Below, in pieces: positions 1-10,600 of a DNA stretch of 64,000 nt. The notes beneath the pieces were generated by a model. That model saw only the letters and a program-made list of their open reading frames with translations, had not been told where the DNA came from and made no database searches. The DNA is from Pedobacter caeni (GTDB taxonomy: Bacteria > Bacteroidota > Bacteroidia > Sphingobacteriales > Sphingobacteriaceae): the NCBI RefSeq assembly GCF_900129215.1, contig NZ_FQUQ01000002.1, positions 1,612,001-1,676,000 on the forward strand. The letters run 5' to 3'. The first letter of the stretch is position 1. Each line of letters begins with the position of its first letter. The translations under genes and the position numbers were made by a program.

Positions 1-668
<668 letters not shown>

Positions 669-815
669 TTATTAAATTTGCTCAATGTCTATACAACACT
701 TTTAATGGTACAAAGTTCAGCTTTGATATGGAGTGAATTGGTATACCGATTACGGATATTACTACCAATGTTACTGATTGGTGCGTGTCTGCCGTTTTTG
801 TTATACTAGAATAGT

Positions 816-823
816 TAGTTTTG
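816..823 (+). promoter_or_regulatory. Candidate Bacteroidota -7 box upstream of araC-type gene
   Basis: The octamer TAGTTTTG matches the Bacteroidota housekeeping -7 consensus TAnnTTTG and lies 22 bp before the ATG at 846. A TTG at 798-800 is closer than the usual spacing for the -33 element, so the assignment is tentative. Confidence 0.3.
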
Positions 824-845
824 TATTAACAAAAAAGCAATAGCT

Positions 846-1739
846 ATGGAAAAGGCCTATAATTTTGACACGGTAAGCGAGTACAATGCGTTTAATAACC
901 ACGAAACTTTACATCCACTGGTGAGTGTTATTGATTTCTCAAAAGCGAAGGAAAGAACCGGTTCCCGGATGACTTTCGGACTTTACTGCATTTTCCTTAA
1001 AGAAGTACATTGCGGTGATTTAAAGTATGGCTGTAACTACTACGATTATGATAAAGGAACATTGGTATTTATTTCCCCTGGACAAGTTATAGATGTAGAA
1101 AATAAAGTTGATTTTTATCAGCCGATGGGGCATGGATTGGTCTTTCATCCAGATCTAATAGTAGGCACACCTCTGGCCAAGAGCCTGGATGAGTATAGCT
1201 TTTTTAGCTATAACACAAGTGAGGCATTGCATCTATCTGAAAAAGAGCGGAAAATTGTCTTTGATTGCTTCTCTAAAATTGAATATGAATTAAGCCAGTC
1301 GGTTGATAAGCATAGTAAAAAGTTAATTGCATCCAATATTGAGCTTTTTCTGAATTATTGTGAGAGATTTTATGATCGTCAGTTTATCACTAGGGAAAAT
1401 GCCAATAGGGGAATACTGCAAAAATTTGAGGAATTACTGAATAGCTATTTCGCATCCGAAAAACCCTATAGCATCGGTCTGCCTTCTGTAGGCTACTTTG
1501 CAGATGAAGTTCATTTATCTGCTAACTATTTTGGTGATCTGGTAAAAAAAGAAACTGGCAAATCTGCGCAAGAGTATATTCAGAACAAAATCATTGAGAT
1601 TGCAAAAAATAAGATTTTTGATAGCAGCAAGACCATTAATGAAATCGCGTTTGAGTTGGGTTTCAAATATCCACAACACTTTAGCCGCTTATTTAAAAAT
1701 CGTGTTGGGTATACACCTAATGAGTATAGGAATTTATAA
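846..1739 (+). CDS. AraC-family transcriptional regulator
   Basis: This is a 297-residue DNA-binding regulator. Residues 1 to about 190 form a sensor region resembling the AraC cupin-type N-terminal domain. The last 100 residues form the double helix-turn-helix, with the usual second-helix signature (IAFELGFKYPQHFSRLFK) and the closing GYTPNEYR. It has no signal peptide or membrane segment, so it acts in the cytoplasm. It is divergent from the aldo/keto reductase, a common arrangement for AraC regulators and their target gene. The effector is unknown. The start is well placed, with a TAnnTTTG box 22 bp upstream. Confidence 0.9.
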   Translation: MEKAYNFDTVSEYNAFNNHETLHPLVSVIDFSKAKERTGSRMTFGLYCIFLKEVHCGDLKYGCNYYDYDKGTLVFISPGQVIDVENKVDFYQPMGHGLVFHPDLIVGTPLAKSLDEYSFFSYNTSEALHLSEKERKIVFDCFSKIEYELSQSVDKHSKKLIASNIELFLNYCERFYDRQFITRENANRGILQKFEELLNSYFASEKPYSIGLPSVGYFADEVHLSANYFGDLVKKETGKSAQEYIQNKIIEIAKNKIFDSSKTINEIAFELGFKYPQHFSRLFKNRVGYTPNEYRNL

Positions 1740-2003
1740 GACTTCTATCGTAACAGGATGTCAAAATAGTTCGTTTTCAATTTGAATCGGTAATCTTAGT
1801 TGTACGTTTCGGTGAATGTGGTTCTTCCCCACTTTTGGCGAAATACCCACTATAAGACACAAATTGAATTAGCTAATTATTATATTAAATTCAAATTTTA
1901 TTTGGTAGCATCACATCAAAAACCAATCTTTAGGTCATCAAATAAGCAGTTATTTATACTTTACTATTGGAGATGGTTTGAGCTGATTTGATTTGAAATG
2001 ATT

Positions 2004-2024
2004 TATGCCCTAATCTACACCCTG
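2004..2024 (+). repeat. Att-like 21-bp motif, copy 1a
   Basis: The sequence TATGCCCTAATCTACACCCTG recurs as a degenerate copy at 2199-2217 and as the pair 48869-48889 and 49064-49084. In both long repeats the two motifs are 195 bp apart. This spacing suggests recombinase or protein-binding sites (inference). Confidence 0.5.
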
Positions 2025-2120
2025 ATGTTTCAGTTGGATTTAAGTGATTGAAAATAAGATATTTATGGTATTGGTGCGGCGTCCTGCCACCCCGACGACA
2101 TAGATATCAAATTCTATCAA

Positions 2121-2156
2121 AAACCCTCTAAATGTCACAGTTTAGAGGGTTTTTTC
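2121..2156 (+). terminator. Rho-independent terminator in repeat copy 1
   Basis: A 12-bp perfect stem (AAACCCTCTAAA / TTTAGAGGGTTT) with loop TGTCACAG is followed by a T run. An almost identical hairpin lies in the second repeat copy at 48986-49020. It sits just downstream of the tRNA-3'-like sequence, as a tRNA terminator would. Confidence 0.75.
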
Positions 2157-2198
2157 GTTTTAGTCATATCAAAGAAAAGCAACGGAATATCGAGTTTT

Positions 2199-2217
2199 TA
2201 TGCCCTGTTCCACACCC
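2199..2217 (+). repeat. Att-like motif, copy 1b (degenerate)
   Basis: TATGCCCTGTTCCACACCC is a degenerate second copy of the motif at 2004-2024. It abuts the point where the truncated alpha/beta-hydrolase fragment begins. Confidence 0.4.
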
Positions 2218-2228
2218 ACTTTTTTTCT

Positions 2229-2368
2229 TGTATCACGCTAACAAACATGCGGCTGAACCAAAAGAACTGGTCATTGTTCCGAAAGCAGGGCACGTTGATT
2301 TATATGATAAAACGGATTTAATTCCTTTTGACAGGTTGGAAACATTTTTCAAAGGAAACTTGAAATGA
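2229..2368 (+). pseudogene. C-terminal remnant of an alpha/beta hydrolase
   Basis: About 45 codons encode the C-terminus of a dienelactone-hydrolase/YcjY-type alpha/beta hydrolase. The fragment includes AEPKELVIVPKAGHVDLYD, which carries the catalytic-triad histidine of this family, and ends IPFDRLETFFKGNLK. The rest of the enzyme, normally about 300 residues with the GxSxG nucleophile elbow, is absent. An open frame continues upstream into the repeat, but those residues look unrelated. The breakpoint coincides with the end of repeat copy 1, so the gene was probably cut by the event that left the repeat. The fragment is not expected to be functional. Confidence 0.7.
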
Positions 2369-2393
2369 CATCTTCTACATACAATGAATTCAA

Positions 2394-2810
2394 TTAATTC
2401 GTATGCCTCTGCAGCTCTATTGTTTTTTCCTTTATAAATGCTTCCTTGTCCTTTTTTACTTCCGCAAGTATTTCTTTCCTTTCTGCAGGCAACGTAAAAT
2501 ATTTATCAGCCCATAAATTAATCTCGATCATTATGGGAAGCAAGTCAATCCCTTTCTGAGTAAGCTTGTATAAGACTTTTGCTTTGCTTTCGGGGTGGTC
2601 TTGTTTAGTAATTAACCCATTCATTTCCAACATTTGTAATCGGGAAGCCAAAATATTAGTAGCTATTTTTTCATCCGATTTAAGGAAGTCACCATAGGTA
2701 CATTGTTTTGAAAACATTAAATCTCTAACAATAAGTAATGACCACTTGTCTCCCCAAATATCGAGTGAGCAGCTAATAGGGCAATCAGACCTCATTTTTA
2801 TATCCATCAT
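2394..2810 (-). CDS. HxlR-family winged-helix regulator
   Basis: This is a MarR/HxlR-type repressor of about 138 residues from the start at 2810. The frame extends upstream to 2879, but the family normally begins close to RSDCPISCSLDIWGDKWSLL, so the Met pair at 2810/2807 is preferred. The HxlR signature Cys in the CPI motif is present; in related proteins it senses electrophiles or oxidants. The winged helix covers roughly residues 10-100 (DIWGDKWSLLIVRDL and LEMNGLI). It is divergent from an OYE-type reductase gene (now broken), followed by SDR and MDR genes, a typical HxlR-controlled redox cluster. Two ACTTGCAAAA repeats in the divergent region are likely operators. Confidence 0.88.
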   Translation of the reverse strand: MMDIKMRSDCPISCSLDIWGDKWSLLIVRDLMFSKQCTYGDFLKSDEKIATNILASRLQMLEMNGLITKQDHPESKAKVLYKLTQKGIDLLPIMIEINLWADKYFTLPAERKEILAEVKKDKEAFIKEKTIELQRHTN

Positions 2811-2828
2811 AAAATAATTTATAAAACA

Positions 2829-2872
2829 ACTTGCAAAATGAAAGTTGTTTGTATATTTGCACTTGCAAAACG
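2829..2872 (+). promoter_or_regulatory. Divergent promoter with paired ACTTGCAAAA repeats
   Basis: Bases 2831-2833 (TTG) and 2852-2859 (TATATTTG) fit the Bacteroidota -33/-7 promoter pattern with 18 bp between them, reading toward the OYE pseudogene at 2906. The decamer ACTTGCAAAA occurs at 2829-2838 and again at 2861-2870, exactly 32 bp apart (about three helical turns). One copy overlaps the -33 element and the other the expected transcription start. They are likely operator sites for the divergent HxlR protein (inference). Confidence 0.55.
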
Positions 2873-2905
2873 CAAGCAAATTTACAAAATTAAATTATAG
2901 GTACA

Positions 2906-3341
<436 letters not shown>

Positions 3342-3425
3342 AAATGTTTTGGGCGACTTCATGTATATCTTCTGTTCCGTTTGTTACAGAACAGGTCCTA
3401 TTAATCAATATAATTCAAACATATT

Positions 3426-4193
3426 ATGAAATTAAACGGAAAAACAATACTCATTACCGGTGGCGGATCTGGAATTGGACTGGAAGCGGCAAAACAGTTT
3501 TTGGAAGTCGGAGCAAAAGTCATCATTACGGGTAGAAGCCAGAGTAAACTGGATGTGGCAAAAAAAGCATATCCGGCGCTGACTGCAATAAAGAGTGATG
3601 TGGGAAATGAGGATGACGCGAACGCGCTTTTCGACAAGGTGAAAGCGCTGGGCGGCATTGATATTTTATACAACAATGCAGGTGTCGGTGTTCCGCCCAA
3701 AAATTTGGGTATTGCAAATGATGACCATCTCAAGGGAGCTGAATACGAGATGGAGGTGAATTACCTGGGGGTAGTCCGTCTAAATAACGTTTTCATGGAG
3801 ATGCTCAAATCAAGGAAGGAAAGTGCAATCATCAATACTACTTCAATCCTAAGTATGGTACCCTCAATGATTGAGGCCACCTATTCGGCATCCAAAGCCG
3901 CACTGGCCTTTTACACCAAATCTTTAAGGGGACATTTAAACATCTTAAATGCCAATGTGAAGGTTTTTGAACTGTTGCCGCCTTTAGTAGATACGGATAT
4001 GGTGGCCGATAGGGATGATAAGAAGATAAGCCCCGAAAAGCTGGTCAAAGCACTGATAAATGGATTGGTTAAAGACCAATACACCATTCGGGTGGGCGAT
4101 TCTAAAATAATCTATATGCTCAACCGCTTTTTTCCAAAGCTTGCATTTGGATTGATCAATCCAAAGAAAATAAATGCAGACTTAAAATCGTAA
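3426..4193 (+). CDS. Short-chain dehydrogenase/reductase (DltE-like)
   Basis: This is a 255-residue classical SDR that should carry out an NAD(P)H-dependent carbonyl/alcohol conversion in the cytoplasm. The cofactor motif TGGGSGIG is at residues 11-18, NNAG at 83-86, the catalytic Ser near 140, and YSASK with Tyr153 and Lys157. Length is normal for the family. It lies 85 bp after the OYE pseudogene and 28 bp before the MDR gene on the same strand, so all three were probably one HxlR-controlled transcript. Such clusters respond to toxic carbonyls or quinones (inference). Confidence 0.9.
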   Translation: MKLNGKTILITGGGSGIGLEAAKQFLEVGAKVIITGRSQSKLDVAKKAYPALTAIKSDVGNEDDANALFDKVKALGGIDILYNNAGVGVPPKNLGIANDDHLKGAEYEMEVNYLGVVRLNNVFMEMLKSRKESAIINTTSILSMVPSMIEATYSASKAALAFYTKSLRGHLNILNANVKVFELLPPLVDTDMVADRDDKKISPEKLVKALINGLVKDQYTIRVGDSKIIYMLNRFFPKLAFGLINPKKINADLKS

Positions 4194-4221
4194 CTTATAC
4201 ACTTGTCAAAATAACTACAAT

Positions 4222-5223
4222 ATGAAAGCGTTCACCATACAAAAATATGATAAAAAAGAAATTCTGAAGCTCAGTGATATTCCTGTACCAATCATAAAAG
4301 AAGATGAAGTGCTGGTAGAGATTCATGCTGCAGGTCTAAACCTGCTTGATGCTAAGCTGAAGTCTGGTGAATTTAAGTTAATATTACCTTATAAGTTGCC
4401 ACTCATTTTGGGACATGATGTAGCGGGTGTAATTACCGAGGTAGGAACAAAGGTGAGACAGTTCAAGGTAGGGGATGAAATCTATTCTCGTGTTGCCGAT
4501 TTCAACATTGGTACATTTGCCGAATATATAGCCATTAGAGAGGATGATGTATCACTAAAACCAAACAATATTACCATGGAAGAGGCGGCTTCCATTCCCT
4601 TAGTAGCCTTAACCGCATGGCAGGCGCTCGTAGAAAGGACGAATCTGAAAAAGAACCAGAAAGTATTTATTCAGGCAGGTTCAGGTGGAGTAGGTACGGT
4701 TGCCATTCAACTGGCGAAACACCTTGGTGCAACGGTCGCCACAACTGCAAGTGAAAAGAGTTTTGCAATGTTAAAGGAACTTGGAGCAGATATTTTGATT
4801 GATTACAAAAAGGAAGATTTTGAAGACATCCTGAAAGATTATGATGTGGTCTTGAACAGCCAGGATACCAGGACACTTGAAAAATCACTACGCATCTTAA
4901 GACCGGAAGGGAAGGCGATCTCTATTTCAGGGCCACCCACACCAGATTTTGCAAAAGCAATCGGAGCGGCCTGGTTTGTAAAGATTATCTTATCAATGAT
5001 CAGCTACGGAATTCGCAAAAAGGCTAAAAAAATAAATGTGGACTATTCATTTCTGTTTATGAGGGCGGATGGTAAACAATTACAGGAAATTTCCAATCTG
5101 ATTAAACAGAATGTGATCAGGCCTGTGGTGGACAAGGTGTTTTCTTTCGGTCAGATTAATGAGGCGATGGAATATGTAGAGAGTGGACGTGCTAAGGGAA
5201 AAGTAGTAGTGAAAATAAAGTAA
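4222..5223 (+). CDS. Zinc-free NADP-dependent MDR quinone oxidoreductase
   Basis: This is a 333-residue medium-chain dehydrogenase/reductase of the quinone-oxidoreductase type. Residues 1-120 form the GroES-like domain (LGHDVAGVITEVG). The Rossmann dinucleotide motif AGSGGVGTVAIQLAK begins at residue 152. The Cys/His ligands of the zinc-binding alcohol dehydrogenases are not seen, so it should be a zinc-free NADPH reductase of quinones or enones. It sits 28 bp downstream of the SDR gene in a probable operon. A hairpin at 5254-5288 follows it. Confidence 0.9.
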   Translation: MKAFTIQKYDKKEILKLSDIPVPIIKEDEVLVEIHAAGLNLLDAKLKSGEFKLILPYKLPLILGHDVAGVITEVGTKVRQFKVGDEIYSRVADFNIGTFAEYIAIREDDVSLKPNNITMEEAASIPLVALTAWQALVERTNLKKNQKVFIQAGSGGVGTVAIQLAKHLGATVATTASEKSFAMLKELGADILIDYKKEDFEDILKDYDVVLNSQDTRTLEKSLRILRPEGKAISISGPPTPDFAKAIGAAWFVKIILSMISYGIRKKAKKINVDYSFLFMRADGKQLQEISNLIKQNVIRPVVDKVFSFGQINEAMEYVESGRAKGKVVVKIK

Positions 5224-5253
5224 ACTAATCAGCATATTGAAGCTAGAGTTAGG

Positions 5254-5288
5254 CATAGTTCCGGTAGGGAAACCCAAGCGGAACTATG
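5254..5288. terminator. Hairpin between convergent genes
   Basis: CATAGTTCCG and CGGAACTATG form a perfect 10-bp inverted repeat with a 15-nt loop. It lies between the MDR gene (+) and the isochorismatase-like pseudogene (-). There is no strong T run on either side, so terminator activity is plausible but not certain. Confidence 0.5.
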
Positions 5289-5307
5289 ATTAATATTTAA
5301 AAATGTG

Positions 5308-5963
5308 TTATTCTGCTTTGTCATATGAGAACTGGATGCCTGCTGTACCACCGGTTTCGATGAATAATTTCGTAAATCCGGGAATAGTTTCTGATCTGCC
5401 CCAATCTCTCTGAAGTTCGCAGAACAATTGAGCTACACCATGTTTTCTGGATTTCGCTCAATACGGCCGCGGTACTGATCGGCACAACATCGGCCAATGC
5501 CAAACGTGCGGTAGTGATCTGTGTAGACATTGGGCTCATATCACCTGAAGCATCAATGACTGCAAATACATCAAAACCTTCAGATTTTGCAGAAATGGAA
5601 GGAAAGACCACGCAAACACTGGTCAATACACCAGCGATGATCAGTTTCTTTTTACCTGATTTTCTAACAGCACCTGCAAAAGCCGGGGTATCCCAGGCAT
5701 TGATTTTGCTATTCCGCGGAATGTATACTGCATGAGGTGCCAGCTCATGAATTTCAGGCATTAATGGCCCATTAGGTCCCTTAGGCTCGGAAGCGGTGGT
5801 AAACACCGGGATATTTTCAATTGCAGCTACTTTAGCGAGAGCGGCTACGTTATTACGTAGTGCGGTCACATCGATGTCTTTAACGGTTTGGAATAAGCCA
5901 CTTTGGTGGTCGATCAAAAAGAATTGCTACCTCATCAGAATTGATCCTTGTTAATACTGCCAT
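5308..5963 (-). pseudogene. Isochorismatase-like cysteine hydrolase, frameshifted
   Basis: The product belongs to the isochorismatase-like hydrolase fold. The start is at 5963 ([14 protein letters not shown]), but the frame is lost near 5918-5922 at a run of five T: one T fewer restores [10 protein letters not shown], which contains the catalytic Asp. The main frame then runs through [16 protein letters not shown] with the nucleophile Cys. A second break near 5440-5450 moves the C-terminus ([20 protein letters not shown], ending FSYDKAE) into another frame, with stop TAA at 5308-5310. An EIQxW/ELQxW motif occurs on both sides of the second break, which may reflect a small duplication or fusion. 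Either a dying gene or sequencing errors would explain this. Confidence 0.75.
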
Positions 5964-6346
5964 AATATTTAGATTTATAGTTTATAATTAAACAACCTGG
6001 GTCTTCGTTTGTGACTCTATTTTTTTTTCGGTTTCAATAGGATAAAGTTAGGCACCCAATAGGATCCAAAAAATGGATTAGGTTAAGGCAAAAGGTTAAT
6101 GTAAATTAAGAATTTATGTCAGCTTAAAAAACCAAAAACTGATTTAAATGATCGCATTTTTTAATAGATTATATTGATAAATGGCATTTGTTTTGATCTC
6201 TTTTTAATTATGACAAAGGAAAATCGGATTCTATTGATGGAAGATCTTTAGGTTTATTTAACATAGATCAACGCGACACTTTAAAAGCTTCCTTACCTTT
6301 ACTTTAGCATCAGAGTTGCTGGAGTAAAGTCTATAAAAGTTAATCT
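5964..6346. other. Gene-free stretch, no clear signal
   Basis: These 383 bp of very AT-rich DNA hold the 5' region of the divergent isochorismatase-like pseudogene and of the FAD oxidoreductase. I see no gene, repeat or strong promoter match. Confidence 0.5.
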
Positions 6347-7435
6347 ATGATACCTGATAAAAATGTTTTTTATAAAGTAGATATTGTTGTGATTGGGGCA
6401 GGACAAGCCGGTTTATCAGCAGCCTACAATTTACAAAGAGAGGGAATAAAGCCTGGAAAAGGTTTTGTTGTTTTAGATGATGAATTTAGTCCGGGTGGAG
6501 CCTGGCAACATCGTTGGGATTCTCTAACATTAAGCAATGTAAACGGCATCAATGACTTACCCGGAATGGCCTTTTCCGATGCTGTTAATACTAAGGAAAC
6601 AGAATTGCAAGCGAATATTGCAATCCCCAAATATTATGAACAATATGAGAAAGCCTTTGGGCTTCCAATTATTCGTCCCATAAGAGTGACCGATGTTACT
6701 GAGCAAAACGGGCGATTTATCATTCGAACAACTGGAATTCAATTTAGTGCTCGCGGATTGATCAATGCTACCGGGTCCTGGAAAACCCCACACTGCCCTA
6801 AATATCCCGGCTGGGAAAAATTCAAAGGGAAGCAACTGCACACTGGCGAGTACAAAAACGCTGAAGAATTTATCGGAAAGCATGTGATCATTGTAGGTGG
6901 TGGCATTTCAGCTATTCAATTACTCGGTGAAATTTCAGCAGTTACTCAAACTACCTGGGTTACCCGTCGACCTCCTGATTTTAGACAATATGAATTTTCG
7001 CCGGAAATTGGACGTGAAGCGGTAGCTTTAGTAGAGAAAAGGGTAAGAGAGGGCTTGCCACCTGAGTCAGTGGTTTCTGTAACAGGCTTGCCCATCACAC
7101 CTGCTATTGAAGGAATGTTGAATAAAGGAGTTTTAGATCGGAAACCTATGTTCAAAGAAATCATTGAAACAGGCGTTCGATGGGAAGATGGAACTACACT
7201 CGATGCTGATATTATTTTTTGGAATACGGGTTTCCGTCACTCTTTAAATCACCTTGCCCCCTTAAAGTTAATGAATGATAGAGATGGAATTGAAATGTCT
7301 GGAAAATTAGCCACACAGGTCGCTAAAGATCCGCGTATCCACCTAACAGGCTACGGTCCATCAGCATCTACTATTGGCGCAAATCGTGCCGGTCGGGCTG
7401 CAGCAATAGAGTTGATTGAATTTCTTGAATTGTAA
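6347..7435 (+). CDS. FAD-dependent NAD(P)-binding oxidoreductase (CzcO-like)
   Basis: This is a 362-residue flavoprotein of the flavin-monooxygenase/pyridine-nucleotide oxidoreductase type. An FAD-binding GxGxxG motif (VVIGAGQAGLSAAYNL) is near residue 15. A second Rossmann motif for NAD(P)H (VIIVGGGISAIQLLGEIS) is near residue 182. The ATGSW motif around residue 141 is typical of the class, and C-terminal FWNTGFRHSL matches the family's late ATG-like motif. It is soluble and has no signal peptide. It stands alone between divergent and convergent neighbours. The substrate is not predictable from sequence. Confidence 0.88.
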   Translation: MIPDKNVFYKVDIVVIGAGQAGLSAAYNLQREGIKPGKGFVVLDDEFSPGGAWQHRWDSLTLSNVNGINDLPGMAFSDAVNTKETELQANIAIPKYYEQYEKAFGLPIIRPIRVTDVTEQNGRFIIRTTGIQFSARGLINATGSWKTPHCPKYPGWEKFKGKQLHTGEYKNAEEFIGKHVIIVGGGISAIQLLGEISAVTQTTWVTRRPPDFRQYEFSPEIGREAVALVEKRVREGLPPESVVSVTGLPITPAIEGMLNKGVLDRKPMFKEIIETGVRWEDGTTLDADIIFWNTGFRHSLNHLAPLKLMNDRDGIEMSGKLATQVAKDPRIHLTGYGPSASTIGANRAGRAAAIELIEFLEL

Positions 7436-7580
7436 ATAGATGTCGGACTTTGTTGTTGCTGTGTTGCTTATTAATTCTAACTAGTAAATGAGAAGCTGGT
7501 TAAAGAATAATCATTTAGTGGAATGAGTAAGATGGTAAGCATAACCTATAGAAACAGGTAAAAACACTACAACTACAAAA

Positions 7581-7620
7581 AACAAGAGGCCTGAAATCTT
7601 ACGATTCCAGGCCTCTTGTT
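7581..7620. terminator. Strong bidirectional terminator
   Basis: A 13-bp perfect stem (AACAAGAGGCCTG / CAGGCCTCTTGTT) is followed on the minus strand by a run of T. It closes the long minus-strand operon that ends at 7665 and can also stop the plus-strand oxidoreductase transcript. Confidence 0.85.
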
Positions 7621-7664
7621 TGGTGCTGATAACCATGTTTTAGAGCGTTTGAATAATAAGGTAG

Positions 7665-10600
7665 TTAAAACGTATACCTAAGTCCCAGTTGCAATTGGGC
7701 TCTTGAACTGAAATAATCTATGCTATACGGTTTTCCCGGATTGTTAAACGTATACACTGGTATGTTTCCTTCATTTTGTTGTGGAGGAAAGAGTGTAGGC
7801 GTAAGACCTACACTACTCGTGGAATTGAATGTGTTTGCGGAGAAATATTGGACTCCCCAGTTTTTGCTGATCAGATTAGTCAGGTTAGTGATGTCTGCCG
7901 TTATCGTCAGGTACTGTGTTTTACTTTTGTTGAAAAACAGGTCCTGTGCCAGATGCAAATCTGCCTGTACATTCCATGGCGTTCTCCCAGCATTTCTTTC
8001 TGTAAAATTTCCACGTCTGCTATTCAGATATGGATTTCCATCAATAAAGGCATTAAAGGCGGTCGCTTGTTCTGCAGCAGTCTGCGCCGGGTGTGCCGCT
8101 GTAGCAGCCTTATCCTGAAAATTGTTAATAGCCTGCTCCCTTTTGGGAATATAAACCAGTGATACCTGCTGCGGAAGTCCTTGTATACTATTGTTTACGA
8201 TTCCGTAACTGAAGGGGCTGCCTGATTGCGCACTCAAAAACAAGCTTACATTGGTTTTTCCAGCCTTCTCCCAGATTAGGTTATAGCTGATGTTCGCTAC
8301 GATCCGCTGGCGGATGTCAAAATTACTGTAGGCTAATGATGGTTTATTTGGAAGTAAAGATTGATTCAACTGCCAGTTCGATTCCATGGAGTTACGAACC
8401 CCATTACTCAGGTCTTTCGATTCGCCATAAGTATAGGATATAGTAGCATTCAGCTTTTCCAGTATGGTTTTACTGATGGTGCCCGTCAGACTATAACGAT
8501 AACCTTCACTGGTATTGCTCAACAGATAAATGTTTGAGAAACGGGGATCTACTGAACCGCTATATAAGGGCTGTTGACGTTCGGTATCGTAGCCATACCA
8601 TTTTGGATTATCACGGGTATTTAGCTGTTGGAATAATACATCTCTGATGTTTTTGGTATACATCCCTTCAACTGTAAATTTCCAATCCTTCTCCATGCTG
8701 TAATCCAGACCTAAACTTCCTCTGAATACCTTAGGCATAAGAAAATCATTGTCTACCAGATCGGCCTGAGTCCGCCCGCTATTTGGGTTGTTGATGATGG
8801 TCCCATTTTGAGAGATAAAATTGCCAATTGCATTCGGGTTTGGACGGATTGGGTCACTGCCAGGAGTAAAAGGCTGTTGATCAGCTTTCTGATCAAAGGC
8901 ACCGTAGCTATCGCCGGTGTTATAGTAGGCGTAAGCCAGCCAGGCAAACGGTATGCGACCAGTAAATATGCCAGCGCCTCCCCTTAAGATCAGACTTTGA
9001 TCTCCCATGGCGTCATAACGGAAACCAACTCTCGGCGACAACTGTATTTTCTTTAAGAAGTTGTTTTGCAGGCGATTTAAAGGGGTGTAGGTATAGGTAG
9101 AACCAAAATCAGGATCTGTGAGGATATTTTTCACCTTATTGCTCAATTCGGGATGGACCGGAAGATAGGTAAGGTCGGCTCTTAATCCTGGAGTGATGCT
9201 CAATTTGTCGCTGAGTCTGATTTCATCCTGCAGGTATAAGCTATACATGTTTACCTTAAAATTTGCCGCAGGATTATTTAAAATGTAATCCCGGGTGTTG
9301 TCGGTATAATTGTAGCTTCCCCGGACCCGGTAAGGATTGTTATTCAGAAAATCATCAATATTCAGGTAGTCCACTCTTCCATTCCAGCTATTCACAAAAC
9401 CATAGTTGATGCGGTACAATTCGTTATGGGTACCTAACAAGAGTTTATGTCGGCCGAGATTCCAGTTTAGGTTTGCTGTCAGTTCCCATGTTTTTTGCTT
9501 CATGTCAAAGATGCTGGCTTCGCGATCTGTTCCAAGATAAATGGTTGTTCCGGGAGTATTGCCTTGTATCTGAACCTGTGGAAGTGTGGGGTCGCTCAAA
9601 GGGGTTCGATTATCATTCACCATCGTATACCCCAGGACCAGATTTCCGCTTAACTGATTATTAAAACGGCTTTTTAATTCTGCAACAGTGCTGCTCTGGT
9701 TGTTCTTTTGCTCAAAGGCCATGCTACTGAACCGGAAATCCTGCTGATCCCTGTCCATGTGAGTCGCTTTGCTCAGAATGGTATTGTTTCTGATCGCCAG
9801 TTGGAGCTGATCGTTGATGTTCCAATCCAAACGATTGAAAAATTTGGAGGAACGGTTCCAATTATTGTAAATGCCTGCTGTTCCGGCATCAAAGATGTTT
9901 CCATATCGGGAAATGGTGGTATTCTTTATGTGCTCTGCATCTGATACACTCATGATTCCCGCAGTTTCTGCTGTGCCGACAAAGAGCTGTGTCGGATCCT
10001 GTCGGCGGGTGATTTCTTCATTACTGAAGAAGAAAAGTTTGTTTTTGATGATGGGAAAACCAATGCGAAGTCCTGTCTGGTAATCATAAAAATCATTGTT
10101 CATGACGCCTAAAGTCCCAACACGGTCCTTACCAGTGATGGCTGCATTTCGGCCGAAGCCATAAACTGATCCGGATATGCTATTGGTTCCACTTCGGGTT
10201 ACGGCATTGATGCTTCCGCCTGTAAAATTACCAATCTTAACATCGAAAGGAGCAAGGTAAACCTGCATGTCTTCAATCGCATCCAGTGAAATGGAATTGG
10301 TTCGGGTACTGCTGCCGGTCATCCCACTGGTTCCGGTTTGTCCACCTGCCGATGGACTGAAACCGATGGCATCGTTATTAATTGCCCCGTCAATGGTTAC
10401 GTTATTGTAGCGGAAGTTTGTTCCTCCAAAACTATTGTCGCGGCTACCTTGTGGCGTAAGCCGGGTAATGTCTGTTAAGCTACGGCTTACTGTAGGCATA
10501 TTCCTGACTTGCGCAGCAGATATATTTTTGCCAGTGCCATAAGTATTGGCTTGTCCAGGGGAAACATGGGCAGAGATCATTACTTCAGCCAATTGCTGAT

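Larger units (their letters stand above)
1908..2218 (+). repeat. Long direct repeat, copy 1 (partner at 48757-49085)
   Basis: About 310 bp are shared, in the same orientation and clearly diverged, with 48757-49085. Shared landmarks in order are the ACATCAAAAACC block, AAATAAGCAGTT, TTTATACTTTACTATTGG, a TATGCCCTAATCTACACCCTG motif, TCCTGCCACCCCGACGA (which resembles a tRNA 3' end), a terminator hairpin, TTTTAGTCATATCAAAGAAAA, and a second TATGCCCT-type motif. The conserved order suggests the two copies were once the same element or att region. No integrase gene lies beside this copy. Confidence 0.8.
1740..2228. other. Gene-free stretch containing repeat unit 1
   Basis: No convincing gene is seen here. 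Bases 1740-1900 are featureless AT-rich DNA. From about 1908 the sequence matches the 48.8-49.1 kb region, and it ends at a truncated hydrolase remnant. Short open frames in this stretch look like chance. Confidence 0.6.

Noticed and set aside
2070..2100. Possible tRNA in the long repeats
   Set aside because: Only a 3'-end-like TCCTGCCACCCCGAC sequence is present; no matching 5' acceptor strand, D arm or anticodon arm could be found.
7720..8162. Two long plus-strand open frames (about 130 codons) inside the Oar-like receptor
   Set aside because: They are antisense to a well-supported receptor, have Cys/Val-rich unlikely composition and no domain; chance frames.
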